DNA of 37,537 bases from assembly GCA_028285035.1 (NCBI GenBank), contig JANQQF010000161.1, positions 1 to 37,537 of the forward strand. Reading direction: 5' to 3'. This stretch comes from Phycisphaerae bacterium (GTDB lineage: Bacteria > Chloroflexota > Anaerolineae > 4572-78 > J111). The notes beneath the pieces are model-generated. The model was given only the letters and a program-made list of their open reading frames with translations. It was not told the origin of the DNA and did no database searches. A program made the position numbers and the translations under genes. Below, piece by piece: positions 1 through 7,638 of the stretch. How positions within the stretch are numbered: position 1 is the first letter of the stretch; each line of letters begins with the position of its first letter.

Positions 1-326
1 GACATCCCTTCTGAGCCTTCTGGTCGCTCTTCGGATACCGTGCCTAGATCAATCCCTTCCTCAGCCAGCAGCCGCTCTAAATCTGACATCCCGTCATCAC
101 TTCCAGCAGACGCACTCGCCCCAGCATCATCACCTTCATCTTCGGTGGTAATACCCTTGCCTGCCCGAATTGACTTCAGCCAGTCAGGTGCTTCATCCTC
201 GGAGAATGAGCTTCCAGTTGATGAAGCAGAAGCCGACTTCATCCAATCGGGAGTTGGGCCATCAACGGGTGATTCAATTTCATCATTGTCCGTATCATCG
301 TCAAAATTTAGATCAAAATCTGCCAT
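1..326 (-). CDS. Acidic PDW-repeat protein, N-terminal part (cut by window edge)
   Basis: The minus strand reads open from an ATG at 326-324 to the left edge (108 codons) and begins MADFDLNFDD. It is rich in Asp, Glu, Ser and Gly and contains two copies of a P-D-W-(L/M)-K-S motif (PDW at residues 26-28 and 47-49) separated by low-complexity acidic sequence. I recall such acidic proteins with scattered PDWL motifs from Chloroflexota genomes, but I cannot assign a function. The bias is that of a real gene: the plus-strand reading of the same DNA is only a serine/proline-rich mirror. No strong ribosome binding site is seen ahead of the ATG. The C-terminal part, which may hold the functional domain, lies outside the window. 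Confidence 0.75.
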   Translation of the reverse strand, partial: MADFDLNFDDDTDNDEIESPVDGPTPDWMKSASASSTGSSFSEDEAPDWLKSIRAGKGITTEDEGDDAGASASAGSDDGMSDLERLLAEEGIDLGTVSEERPEGSEGM

Positions 327-586
327 AATTTTCTACACTTTACTAAAAATTGGTCATTAATAAGTTAACATAAATATCCACTACACTGCCAACTATACCA
401 TCATTATAACGGATATGAAAAAATTTAACAACATAACATAACAATAAATCTTTATAATTTTTTAGATTTTAAGCTATGAGGTCTGCTAACAGGATAAGAA
501 ATTTTTCCTAGATGATTAATCACAGTTTTTGCATTCATTATTTCTTATCTCTATACTCAACTTATCTTGGGACGGAGGCACTTTTT

Positions 587-1435
587 ATGAAAGACAAAAC
601 GGTGGTGGTAACTGGGGCAACGGCAGGGATCGGAAAGATGACAGCACTAGAGATTGCTCGAATGGGGGCAACCGTGACGATCGTTGGGCGGAGTGAAGTG
701 AAATGTCGAGATGTCACAACGATGATCCGACAAAAAACAGGTAATCAGAACGTCGATTATTTGCTGGCGGACTTGGCCGTGATTGACCAAACAAAAGCAG
801 TCGCCAATCAAATTCTAGAAAAACATGAGCGATTGGATGTGCTCGTCAACAATGTTGGGGCAGTTTTTATGGATCGGGGAGAAACTGCCGATGGATTCGA
901 AAACACATTTGCTCTCAATCATCTGGTCGGCTACTTTCTCTTGACCCATCTCCTCCTAGATCGCCTAAAAGCCAGTGCTCCAGCACGGATTGTCAGCGTC
1001 TCTTCTGCGGCACATTTTAGAGGCGATCTCAATTTTGACGACTTGGAGTTGAAAGATGGTTATGGTGGGCTTAATCAGTATGCTAACTCCAAATTAATGA
1101 ATGTTCTTTTCACCTACGAATTGGCCCGCCGTTTAGCTGTAACGAACGTCACCGCTACGGCTTTGCATCCAGGTGTCGTCGCTAGCAATTTTGGATCAAC
1201 CAACAACAATAAGTGGTGGATCCGCCCCTTAAAAGCAATACTCACCCTATTCTCAATCAGCGAAGCAGACGGGGCTAAAACGAGCATTTATCTCGCCACA
1301 TCGCCAGAGGTGGAAGGGATAACCGGCAAATATTATAATGATTGCAAGGCTCAACGGTCAGCCGAGGCCAGCTATGATGAGCAACTACAACAAAAGTTGT
1401 GGGCCGAGAGTGAGCGGCTCTTGGGGTTAAACTAA
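587..1435 (+). CDS. Short-chain dehydrogenase/reductase (retinol-dehydrogenase-like)
   Basis: A 282-residue SDR, probably an NAD(P)-dependent oxidoreductase for an alcohol or carbonyl substrate. The cofactor motif TGATAGIG lies at residues 9-16, an NNVGA segment replaces the usual NNAG, VSVSSAAHF near residue 137 carries the active-site serine, and YANSK supplies Tyr165 and Lys169. Length and the DLNFDDLELKD segment resemble the RDH11-14-like branch. An upstream in-frame ATG at 512 would add 25 unrelated residues. I chose 587 because GGAGG at 574-578 sits 8 bases before it and the Rossmann fold begins at once. The gene stands alone and ends in a hairpin shared with the convergent gene. The substrate cannot be told from sequence. 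Confidence 0.9.
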   Translation: MKDKTVVVTGATAGIGKMTALEIARMGATVTIVGRSEVKCRDVTTMIRQKTGNQNVDYLLADLAVIDQTKAVANQILEKHERLDVLVNNVGAVFMDRGETADGFENTFALNHLVGYFLLTHLLLDRLKASAPARIVSVSSAAHFRGDLNFDDLELKDGYGGLNQYANSKLMNVLFTYELARRLAVTNVTATALHPGVVASNFGSTNNNKWWIRPLKAILTLFSISEADGAKTSIYLATSPEVEGITGKYYNDCKAQRSAEASYDEQLQQKLWAESERLLGLN

Positions 1436-1458
1436 GATCACAAAAATCAAGTTATCAA

Positions 1459-1505
1459 GGGGTAGTATTCAGCGATAAATGATAATCAAAACTGAATACT
1501 ACTCC
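1459..1505. terminator. Hairpin between convergent genes, probably bidirectional terminator
   Basis: Arms GTAGTATTCAG (1462-1472) and CTGAATACTAC (1492-1502) are perfectly complementary over 11 bp and extend outward by about three more pairs with one G-T wobble, around a 19-base loop. It lies between the stop of the SDR gene (+) and the stop of the SpoIIAA-like gene (-). There is no strong T tract on either side. Confidence 0.5.
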
Positions 1506-1516
1506 AACTATCTTCA

Positions 1517-1912
1517 TCACGACGACTTGGTTAACCAAGCTTTCGCCCTAACCTCAGAGGCAAAGTGACGGCTGATAAAGTTCTCCCCCTCCTCTTTCTT
1601 CCCATCTGCTAGTTCCGGGAAGTCAGCCCTGTGTAAAAAGGCGAAGCGATCAACCCCAGCTTGATGATATTTGGGGATAATCTCATTGAGCCGCCACTCG
1701 CCCAATGAAGCCCCAAACGTGTGCCCAAACTCGCGTACATCGACCAGTAGGCGCTGGCAATTTTGGGCGACACTCTGATCAGCAAACGCCATATTAGTGC
1801 GTTTGAAGTCATCGTCGCTCATATTGGCTGTTTGTGCCGTCCAAGTCAGCGTCAAAATACCGACCTTGGCATCGTATGAGATAATTGAATAATCATCTTT
1901 ATACAGTTCCAT
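1517..1912 (-). CDS. Small SpoIIAA/STAS-like protein
   Basis: A 131-residue protein beginning MELYKDDYSI. The pattern of beta strand, turn, then SDDDFKRTNMAFADQ, followed by a hydrophobic strand RLLVDVREFGH and a late FAFLHRAD strand resembles the SpoIIAA/STAS-like fold used by anti-sigma antagonists and small lipid- or nucleotide-binding proteins. The reading frame is open further upstream to 2029 and would add a hydrophobic stretch, but I chose 1912 because AGGAGA stands 7 bases before it. It lies 117 bases downstream of the sigma-factor gene on the same strand, so a partner-switching role is possible. The phosphorylatable serine of classical antagonists is not recognisable. Function is inferred. 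Confidence 0.65.
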   Translation of the reverse strand: MELYKDDYSIISYDAKVGILTLTWTAQTANMSDDDFKRTNMAFADQSVAQNCQRLLVDVREFGHTFGASLGEWRLNEIIPKYHQAGVDRFAFLHRADFPELADGKKEEGENFISRHFASEVRAKAWLTKSS

Positions 1913-2029
1913 CGCAATCTCCTGTAATCGTAACTCCATAATAACTACTGCAAAAAATAAAATCATCATTAGACCAAGCCATTTGTCTTTTGTCATTCGT
2001 AAACCAAGCAAACAAATGATCAATGGCAC

Positions 2030-2854
2030 TTACACTTCCCCAATCACCATACGCACTCGTTGCATGATAAAATCGTGTAGATCGGTTCCCTCCGCATTGA
2101 GTGGATCAATACTTTTCACCAACTGTGTTCGCAGTTCAAATAGGTCCTTCCTACTTTTCTGTTCGGCAGCCTGCACAAATTCGATCTTTAGTAAGGCTTC
2201 CTGGGCCGCTTGCTTTGGATTAAACAGCCCGTTCAATTCGCTACATTGATAGCAGACACCATCTTTATTGATGAGTGAGCAGCGATCATCAAAGATATCC
2301 TTCATCGCCTTGCGGGCATCGTGCAGGAAATGCTTCATCTTTCCCGTTGATGTATCCATAATCTGCACGATTTCCTTCACCCGAAAGCTGTACACATCCT
2401 TGAGCAGTAACGCAATCTGTTGCTCAAGCGGCAAGATTTTGCTGATACAGGTGAAGCAGAAATCAATATGCTCTCGGATTTCATAGCTACCGTGAGGCGA
2501 GAATTGATTGAGATGCAGATACATCTCCACCACCTCCGGCTTACCTTGCGACACTGCTCTAGATTGATCCTGCGCATCCTCCGGCCAGCGGTTTCGTCTG
2601 CGCAACATATCCATCGCCAAATTGGTCGCAATAGTAAAGACCCAGGTCTTGAGGCTAGCCTTCTCCTTAAACGAGCCGATCTTATCAAACGCCCGCACAA
2701 AGGTATCGTGCGTCAAATCCTCCGCATCATTGCGATTGGCCGTCAGCCGATACAGATACGATTTCAACGGGCGCTGCATTGGTGTAAACAATTCGTGAAA
2801 TGCTTTAATATCGCCCTGCTTAGCTTGCTCCAGCCATGTATTTTCATCCGACAT
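2030..2854 (-). CDS. ECF-type sigma-70 factor with cysteine-bearing C-terminal extension
   Basis: A 274-residue sigma factor. Region 2 occupies about residues 23-88 (YLYRLTANRNDAEDLTHDTF, then LKTWVFTIATNLAMDMLRRR). Region 4 lies about 138-185 (LPLEQQIALLLKDVYSF, then a helix-turn-helix ending in HFLHDARKAM). Beyond it is an extra tail of about 85 residues with Cys192, Cys201 and Cys204 (RCSLINKDGVCYQC) and a helical end. Two more cysteines, C133 and C136, sit just before region 4. Typical ECF factors are near 190 residues, so the tail is a real extension, possibly a metal- or redox-sensing or autoinhibitory module; I have seen similar CYQCSELNG tails in other large ECF factors. The AAGGA ribosome site before ATG 2854 is good. 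No transmembrane anti-sigma gene is adjacent. Confidence 0.88.
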   Translation of the reverse strand: MSDENTWLEQAKQGDIKAFHELFTPMQRPLKSYLYRLTANRNDAEDLTHDTFVRAFDKIGSFKEKASLKTWVFTIATNLAMDMLRRRNRWPEDAQDQSRAVSQGKPEVVEMYLHLNQFSPHGSYEIREHIDFCFTCISKILPLEQQIALLLKDVYSFRVKEIVQIMDTSTGKMKHFLHDARKAMKDIFDDRCSLINKDGVCYQCSELNGLFNPKQAAQEALLKIEFVQAAEQKSRKDLFELRTQLVKSIDPLNAEGTDLHDFIMQRVRMVIGEV

Positions 2855-2962
2855 AATAGCTTCCTTTTTGCTGCTCTATGATTTAGACGAATAGGGTCTG
2901 AAAAATGATCGAATTATTGAACAGTTATCAAGCCCCCTACATATAGTATATTGCTCCCTGAA

Positions 2963-2980
2963 TATACAGCATCTTGTATA
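2963..2980. promoter_or_regulatory. Operator-like inverted repeat between divergent sigma and DUF1883 genes
   Basis: TATACA, six bases, TGTATA: a perfect 6-bp inverted repeat in an AT-rich 270-bp divergent region. It lies just upstream of the plus-strand promoter at 2984-3013. The binding protein is unknown, and in AT-rich DNA such a repeat could be chance. Confidence 0.3.
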
Positions 2981-2983
2981 GGA

Positions 2984-3013
2984 TTCGATTTTTCGCCCAA
3001 TTCATGGTATAAT
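2984..3013 (+). promoter_or_regulatory. Candidate sigma-70 promoter ahead of the DUF1883-CHAT genes
   Basis: A perfect -10 box TATAAT (3008-3013) is preceded by TGG, giving an extended -10 element (TGnTATAAT), which can compensate for the weak -35 (TTCGAT, 2984-2989, 18-bp spacer). Transcription would start near 3020, about 20 bases before a terminator-like hairpin and about 105 bases before the DUF1883 start codon. Confidence 0.6.
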
Positions 3014-3041
3014 CATTTTACAACATAGATGTAAAGCGACG

Positions 3042-3074
3042 GGGCGATATATATTTAAATATATCGCCCTTTTT
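3042..3074 (+). terminator. Rho-independent terminator-like leader hairpin (attenuator or short RNA end)
   Basis: Perfect 11-bp arms GGGCGATATAT (3042-3052) and ATATATCGCCC (3059-3069) with a 6-base loop, followed by a run of five T. It lies after the 3008 promoter and before the DUF1883 gene, with no gene to terminate on its left on this strand. It could end a short RNA of about 50 bases or attenuate the downstream operon. Confidence 0.65.
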
Positions 3075-3125
3075 ATTGACAATATTTTGAAATTGATGGC
3101 TTTGTTATCGAAAGGAAAATTTATT

Positions 3126-3383
3126 ATGGAATTCTTAAAGTATGAGGTAGATGCAGGTCCAGATGACGTTATTCAAGTAACTCTTAACAAACAAGCAAAT
3201 GTCAGACTATTGGACAATACAAATTTTCAAAAGTATCGTAGAGGTCAGAAGCATTCATATTATGGAGGTCTCGCCAAAGTGTCTCCAGTAAATTTAACCC
3301 CTCCTCATGAAGGGCATTGGTATGTTGTTATAGATTTAGGCGGTTATCGTGGAACCATCCAAGCCTCTGTGGGTGTATTGTAA
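3126..3383 (+). CDS. DUF1883 domain protein
   Basis: An 85-residue protein starting MEFLKYEVDAGPDDVIQVTL. The hallmarks of the DUF1883 family are present: KQANVRLLD, then N-F-Q-K-Y-R-R-G, YYGGLA, and the C-terminal GHWYVVIDLGGY strand. The family is a short, all-beta, single-domain protein of this length; elsewhere it is found alone or joined to TIR domains (from memory). I chose ATG 3126 over the upstream in-frame start at 3087 because AAAGGA (3111-3116) precedes it and the family conservation begins there. The stop codon TAA (3381-3383) merges with the ribosome site of the CHAT gene, so the two are translated from one message. The molecular role is unknown; a sensor or regulator of the neighbouring protease is my inference. 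Confidence 0.85.
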   Translation: MEFLKYEVDAGPDDVIQVTLNKQANVRLLDNTNFQKYRRGQKHSYYGGLAKVSPVNLTPPHEGHWYVVIDLGGYRGTIQASVGVL

Positions 3384-3395
3384 AGGAGAGATAGT

Positions 3396-4706
3396 TTGTC
3401 TTTAGTAGATATTTATAGGCGAAATGTTAGTCGTAAACGTGAAGAAATAGTAAAACTTCAAAAGGAAAAAGCTAAAGAGCAGGAAAAGATTGCCTCTTTG
3501 TCTAAAAAGATTCATTCAGCATCAACAGCGATCTCAAAAACAAGAAACGCTTCTACAATTAAATCTAAATTGAATGAAATTGAAAGGCATCAAAAAAACA
3601 AAGCAAATGCTGAAAATAAATTTGCAGAAATTGAGAATAAAATTGCAAAAAAGCATAAAGAACTAAACGACGAGCAGAAAAAAGTATCAAAAGAAGAAGA
3701 AAAAGAGTTAAAAAAGCGGAATAGGGCAGCTCTAAAGCAAACTCGTCAACAAGCTGCACAGATAAGAGAAATCAATAGCACCATTACAAAACATGATTTT
3801 TTACATGAAGAAACCCAGAAAACTTTAGTTCAGCTGCAAACCTTACCTGAAAAAATAGTTGTTTTATTCTTAGCTTCAAATCCAACCGATCAGAAGCATC
3901 AGCTTCGCCTTGATGAAGAAGCCCGCTCAATTACTGAAATGATCCGTAAAACTGAATATAGAGACTCTATAGAATTTGAAACACGTTGGGCAATAAGGCC
4001 AGAGGATATTTTCCAGGCAATTAATGAATTAAATCCTGTAGTGATACATTTTAGCGGGCATGGTTCGGAAAGGGACGAGATTGCACTACTAAAGCCTGAT
4101 GGAACAACCAAGCTAGTTGGTTTAGATGCAATCATTCAGACCCTGATGGTATATTCAGATGACATACGACTTGTATTCTTCAATACCTGTCATTCTCACA
4201 ATCAGGCTAGGGTTGTAACAGAACATGTTGAAGCCGCAATCGGCATGAATACCAGCATTGGTGATGAAGCTGCGAGAATTTTTTCATCTCAATTTTATTC
4301 GGCATTAGGTTTTGGCAGCTCTCTTCAAAAAGCATTCAATCAAGCAAAGGCACGCCTTATGATGGAAAATATAACTGAGGAGAATATTCCAGAGTTATTT
4401 GTTCAAGATGGATATTCACCTGAACACATTGTGATAGTTCGTCCAGCGGAAGAAGATGATGTAATTAAGAATAAAAAAAGTAATCTTGAAACAGTTATGA
4501 GTAAAGATAGCGCCTCTATTATAAAGGCAGATCTTCAACGGTTAGAAGATGTAAACAAGCTAATTGAAGGTAAAAAGAGAAGATTACAAAAACTAAGAGA
4601 AAAGTCAGGAACATTGGGGCATTCTACACCTCCCGAGATTCTAATGGAAATAGAGGATATAGAGAAAGAGCTTAAGCAATTACAGTCGGAACTTGATCAA
4701 TCCTGA
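3396..4706 (+). CDS. CHAT-domain (caspase-like) protease with coiled-coil ends
   Basis: A 436-residue protein in three parts. Residues 1-140 are a lysine/glutamate-rich coiled coil. Residues about 150-350 form a CHAT/caspase-like fold: a first strand VVLFLASNPTD, the catalytic histidine in HFSGHG (His222) and the catalytic cysteine in VFFNTCHS (Cys265), followed by AIGMNTSIGDEAARIFSSQF, typical of the clade. Residues about 375-436 are a short charged helical module with the segment TPPEILMEIEDIEKEL. Translation starts at TTG 3396, seven bases after GGAG, which overlaps the DUF1883 stop; the gap is 12 bases. CHAT enzymes are cysteine peptidases used in bacterial conflict and cell-death systems, for example the CRISPR-linked Csx29 and gasdermin-activating proteases. 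The pair is strikingly more AT-rich and uses more AGA/AAA codons than its neighbours, which suggests transfer. No nuclease or pore-forming target gene is adjacent. Confidence 0.88.
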   Translation: MSLVDIYRRNVSRKREEIVKLQKEKAKEQEKIASLSKKIHSASTAISKTRNASTIKSKLNEIERHQKNKANAENKFAEIENKIAKKHKELNDEQKKVSKEEEKELKKRNRAALKQTRQQAAQIREINSTITKHDFLHEETQKTLVQLQTLPEKIVVLFLASNPTDQKHQLRLDEEARSITEMIRKTEYRDSIEFETRWAIRPEDIFQAINELNPVVIHFSGHGSERDEIALLKPDGTTKLVGLDAIIQTLMVYSDDIRLVFFNTCHSHNQARVVTEHVEAAIGMNTSIGDEAARIFSSQFYSALGFGSSLQKAFNQAKARLMMENITEENIPELFVQDGYSPEHIVIVRPAEEDDVIKNKKSNLETVMSKDSASIIKADLQRLEDVNKLIEGKKRRLQKLREKSGTLGHSTPPEILMEIEDIEKELKQLQSELDQS

Positions 4707-4756
4707 TAATTTAGATTGATGCGAACCTACAATTTGTCTCCCTACTGTTTTATAGC

Positions 4757-6109
4757 CTACTTCTCTCTACCCGCCCGCCACTCCTTCCAATTCAAATAAG
4801 CGGTCGCTCCAATCGTAGCGAAGGGCTCGGGGGGGAGGCGAGTAGGTGGGGCGGCGTTGAGGTAGTCGGTGATATAGGGATTATCGATGCCAGCCGCGTA
4901 CTCAGCAGCAAGGATGCCAGAGAGAATACCTTTGGAGGCACCCAGGCCATTTTGGCAGACGGCGGAATAAATGCCCTGCTCCAACTCGCCAAACACAGGA
5001 ACAGTGTTCCAACTTAAACACAAGCGACCACCCCAACGATATTCCATCTCAACCCCTTTCAGCATAGGATAGCGAGCGGCAAAGCTGCGGTCGTGATCAC
5101 GGGCAGCCCGTTGAACCGAACGTTCCGAGGCTTCGACTGAGGCGCTGTACTTGAACTTGTTTCGCATCAAAATGCGATGCCCCCCGATACCAGCAATTTT
5201 ACGGACCGTTGAGCCTAGCGGATCAGCCGGTACAGCCTCCCACGTCGGCTCACCGCCTAACCGTTTAAGCTCATCATCAGTCAAAGCCCGAGTCATTGAG
5301 GCGTAGAGGAAAACGTGCATCAGTCGCTGCTTGAAAAAGCCAAAGCTTTGCACGTGCCCATTGACCGCCAAAATGACTTTCGGCGTAGAAACCGTCCCTT
5401 GTGGCGTTTTCACCTGCCACACATCACCCGACCGAGTCATCGAAATAACAGGCGAGTTTTCAAAAATATCAACCGCCCCAGAGAGCGACAGGCCCTGAGC
5501 CAACTCTCGCACAAAGCCAGCCGGTTGGATCATGATAGCCCCTGGCGTATGCAAGCCACTCCGATAATAGTCCGTCCCAAAAATCCGCTTCACATCCGTA
5601 GCATCAAGCCTGGTGAAAGGTTCGCCCATTGCGGTCAGATACTCGGCATATTCGACATTATGCTTATCACCAAACTCACTGGCCGAGACATTAATTTTTC
5701 CGCGTGGATCAAAAATCTCCGGGCTAAAATCGTAGTCAGCCGCAGCCTCACTGGCGAAGATCAAGGCGGTTCGGTTCATCGCCGTCTGTTTTTTGTCCGC
5801 GTCAAGTGCACTCGTGTAGCTTTCCGCGCTAATGTCGTGGGGTAGATCGATCATGAAGCCTGAGCTACGTCCCGCCGGACCATCCCCAATCCGAATGGCT
5901 TCGAGCAACACGGTTCGATCTTGGGGCTGAAGCTGCCTCAACCGTCGTGCTGCCGCCAATCCAGCAAAGCCACCGCCAATCACCAACCAATCAGCTGTGA
6001 TCGACTCTTCAAGAACGCATGGGGGGGACGGCTCTGGCAGAATTGCATTCCAGCCCGTTTGGCCAGGATTGCCGGAGCGAGTGTTGGTAACGATGATTGT
6101 TTTTGTCAT
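4757..6109 (-). CDS. FAD-dependent amine/amino-acid oxidoreductase (DAO family)
   Basis: A 450-residue flavoprotein of the DAO superfamily (D-amino acid, sarcosine and gamma-glutamylputrescine oxidases). The dinucleotide motif VIGGGFAGLAAARRL is at residues 43-57, preceded by a 40-residue leader (SGNPGQTGWNAIL) typical of PuuB-like oxidases. RSSGFMIDLPHD near residue 80 and a C-terminal WGGRLCLSWNTVPVFG plus GASKGILSG complete the flavin site. Last gene of the five-gene operon; the start codon lies 9 bases after the aldehyde dehydrogenase stop. Expected chemistry: oxidation of a secondary or primary amine to an imine, which hydrolyses to aldehyde plus amine, fitting demethylation or deamination after the MttB step and oxidation of the product by the neighbouring dehydrogenase. 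The substrate is not known. Confidence 0.85.
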   Translation of the reverse strand: MTKTIIVTNTRSGNPGQTGWNAILPEPSPPCVLEESITADWLVIGGGFAGLAAARRLRQLQPQDRTVLLEAIRIGDGPAGRSSGFMIDLPHDISAESYTSALDADKKQTAMNRTALIFASEAAADYDFSPEIFDPRGKINVSASEFGDKHNVEYAEYLTAMGEPFTRLDATDVKRIFGTDYYRSGLHTPGAIMIQPAGFVRELAQGLSLSGAVDIFENSPVISMTRSGDVWQVKTPQGTVSTPKVILAVNGHVQSFGFFKQRLMHVFLYASMTRALTDDELKRLGGEPTWEAVPADPLGSTVRKIAGIGGHRILMRNKFKYSASVEASERSVQRAARDHDRSFAARYPMLKGVEMEYRWGGRLCLSWNTVPVFGELEQGIYSAVCQNGLGASKGILSGILAAEYAAGIDNPYITDYLNAAPPTRLPPEPFATIGATAYLNWKEWRAGREK

Positions 6110-6118
6110 TTTAATCCA

Positions 6119-7636
6119 TTAATCCACAATCTCATCACTTGCTCGATCCGACAGATCGATCCAAATCGTCTTCAACTCGGTGTACTGATCGTGGGCGTGG
6201 ATGGAGTTGTCACGCCCACCAAACCCTGACTGTTTGTAGCCACCAAACGGTGTGGAAATATCCCCCTCGCCATAGCTGTTGACCGTGACCGTCCCAGCGC
6301 GGATGGCTCGGGCGGCCCGAATAGCACGTTTGGCGTTGGCCGAGAAGATTGAGGCAGCCAAGCCATAGTCAGTGTCGTTCGCTAGAGCAATGGCGGCATC
6401 ATTGCTGTTCACCGTGAGGACCGAGAGCACTGGCCCAAAGATTTCATCGCGGGCGATGGCAGCATCGGTGGCAGTGTCATCAAAAATCGTTGGCTCAACA
6501 AAGGCCCCATCACTGGTTTTACCACCTAGAATAACCTTGGCCCCTTCAGCTGTCCCCTTATCCAAGTAGGAACACACTTTGGCGAAATGCTCTTTGTCAA
6601 TCAAGGCTCCCAATCGATTGACCGGATCAAGCGGATCACCGCTACGCCAGCCTTTAGCTCGGACCATTACCCGTTCCAACAGGGCATCCTTCACAGCGTC
6701 GTGAACGATCAGTCGTGATGAGGCCGAACAATTTTCGCCCATATTCCAGAAGGCCCCATTGACCACATGCTCAGCAATTAAATCGAGTTCCTCGGCATCG
6801 TCAAAGACAACGAAGGGGTTTTTGCCCCCACACTCCAAGACCACCTTTTTGAGATTGGAGTCGGCAGAGTAATGGAGGAAGCGACGCCCCGTCTCGGTGG
6901 AGCCAGTGAAGCTCACCATATCGACATCCATATGACGACCGAGTGGTTCGCCGACGTCTGGGCCAAGACCTGTAATCACATTAAATACCCCAGCCGGCAC
7001 ACCCGCCTCAAAGGCCAGTTCGGCCAAACGCAAGGCGGTCATCGAGGTTTGCTCGGCAGGCTTAACGATAACTGAATTGCCTGCGGCCAAAGCAGGGCCA
7101 ATTTTCCAGGCGAGCATCATCAGCGGGAAGTTCCATGGCAACACTGCTCCAACCACGCCAATGGGTTCACGCACAATCACGGCCATCGCGTCATCGCCCA
7201 CCGGAGCCGTTTGATCGTAAATTTTGTCGGTCAACTCGGCGTGCCACTTGAGGGTGTGGATGGTTTCGGGAATATCGATCTCCTCACAATCACGGATCGG
7301 CTTGCCGCTGTCTAAACTCTCCAGCACGGCCAACTCCCGACGATTTCGCGTGATGAGTTTGCACAGCCGAATCAATACATCTTTTCGCTCGCTGGGGTGG
7401 AGATACCGCCAGCGGCCATCCTCAAAGGCTTCACGAGCCTTCTCCACAGCGTAATCGACGTCAACCGTGCTACAAGCAGCAATCTCGGCCAAGGTTTCAC
7501 CTGTGGCTGGGTTAATCGTTGGCATTGTATTGCCCGATTGGGCGGGTCGGAATGAGCCGTTGATGAAGCTGTTCGTGGGAAATAGCAAATCTTGAGCCAG
7601 GGCTTGGTATGCTTCGTGGGTTAATAAATCGGACAT
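6119..7636 (-). CDS. NAD(P)-dependent aldehyde dehydrogenase (PuuC-like)
   Basis: A 505-residue aldehyde dehydrogenase. PWNFPL (Asn169), SFTGSTETG (243-250), the general base Glu268 in LECGGKNP and the nucleophile Cys303 in GENCSA are all present; the C-terminal PFGGYKQSGFGG segment is intact. The overall pattern is closest, from memory, to the PuuC/betaine-aldehyde group. It starts two bases after the stop of the DapA-family gene and is followed nine bases later by the FAD oxidase, so the three are tightly coupled. It most likely oxidises an aldehyde produced by one of these two neighbours to the acid. Alternatives within the family include alpha-ketoglutarate semialdehyde dehydrogenase. Confidence 0.93.
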   Translation of the reverse strand: MSDLLTHEAYQALAQDLLFPTNSFINGSFRPAQSGNTMPTINPATGETLAEIAACSTVDVDYAVEKAREAFEDGRWRYLHPSERKDVLIRLCKLITRNRRELAVLESLDSGKPIRDCEEIDIPETIHTLKWHAELTDKIYDQTAPVGDDAMAVIVREPIGVVGAVLPWNFPLMMLAWKIGPALAAGNSVIVKPAEQTSMTALRLAELAFEAGVPAGVFNVITGLGPDVGEPLGRHMDVDMVSFTGSTETGRRFLHYSADSNLKKVVLECGGKNPFVVFDDAEELDLIAEHVVNGAFWNMGENCSASSRLIVHDAVKDALLERVMVRAKGWRSGDPLDPVNRLGALIDKEHFAKVCSYLDKGTAEGAKVILGGKTSDGAFVEPTIFDDTATDAAIARDEIFGPVLSVLTVNSNDAAIALANDTDYGLAASIFSANAKRAIRAARAIRAGTVTVNSYGEGDISTPFGGYKQSGFGGRDNSIHAHDQYTELKTIWIDLSDRASDEIVD

Positions 7637-7638
7637 GA

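Noticed and set aside
40..360. Plus-strand reading frame of 106 codons, rich in serine and proline
   Set aside because: It is the mirror of the acidic PDW protein on the minus strand and has no ribosome site.
1913..2029. Upstream extension of the SpoIIAA-like protein with a hydrophobic stretch
   Set aside because: A good ribosome site stands directly before 1912, and the extension contains a degenerate heptamer repeat, typical of noncoding DNA.
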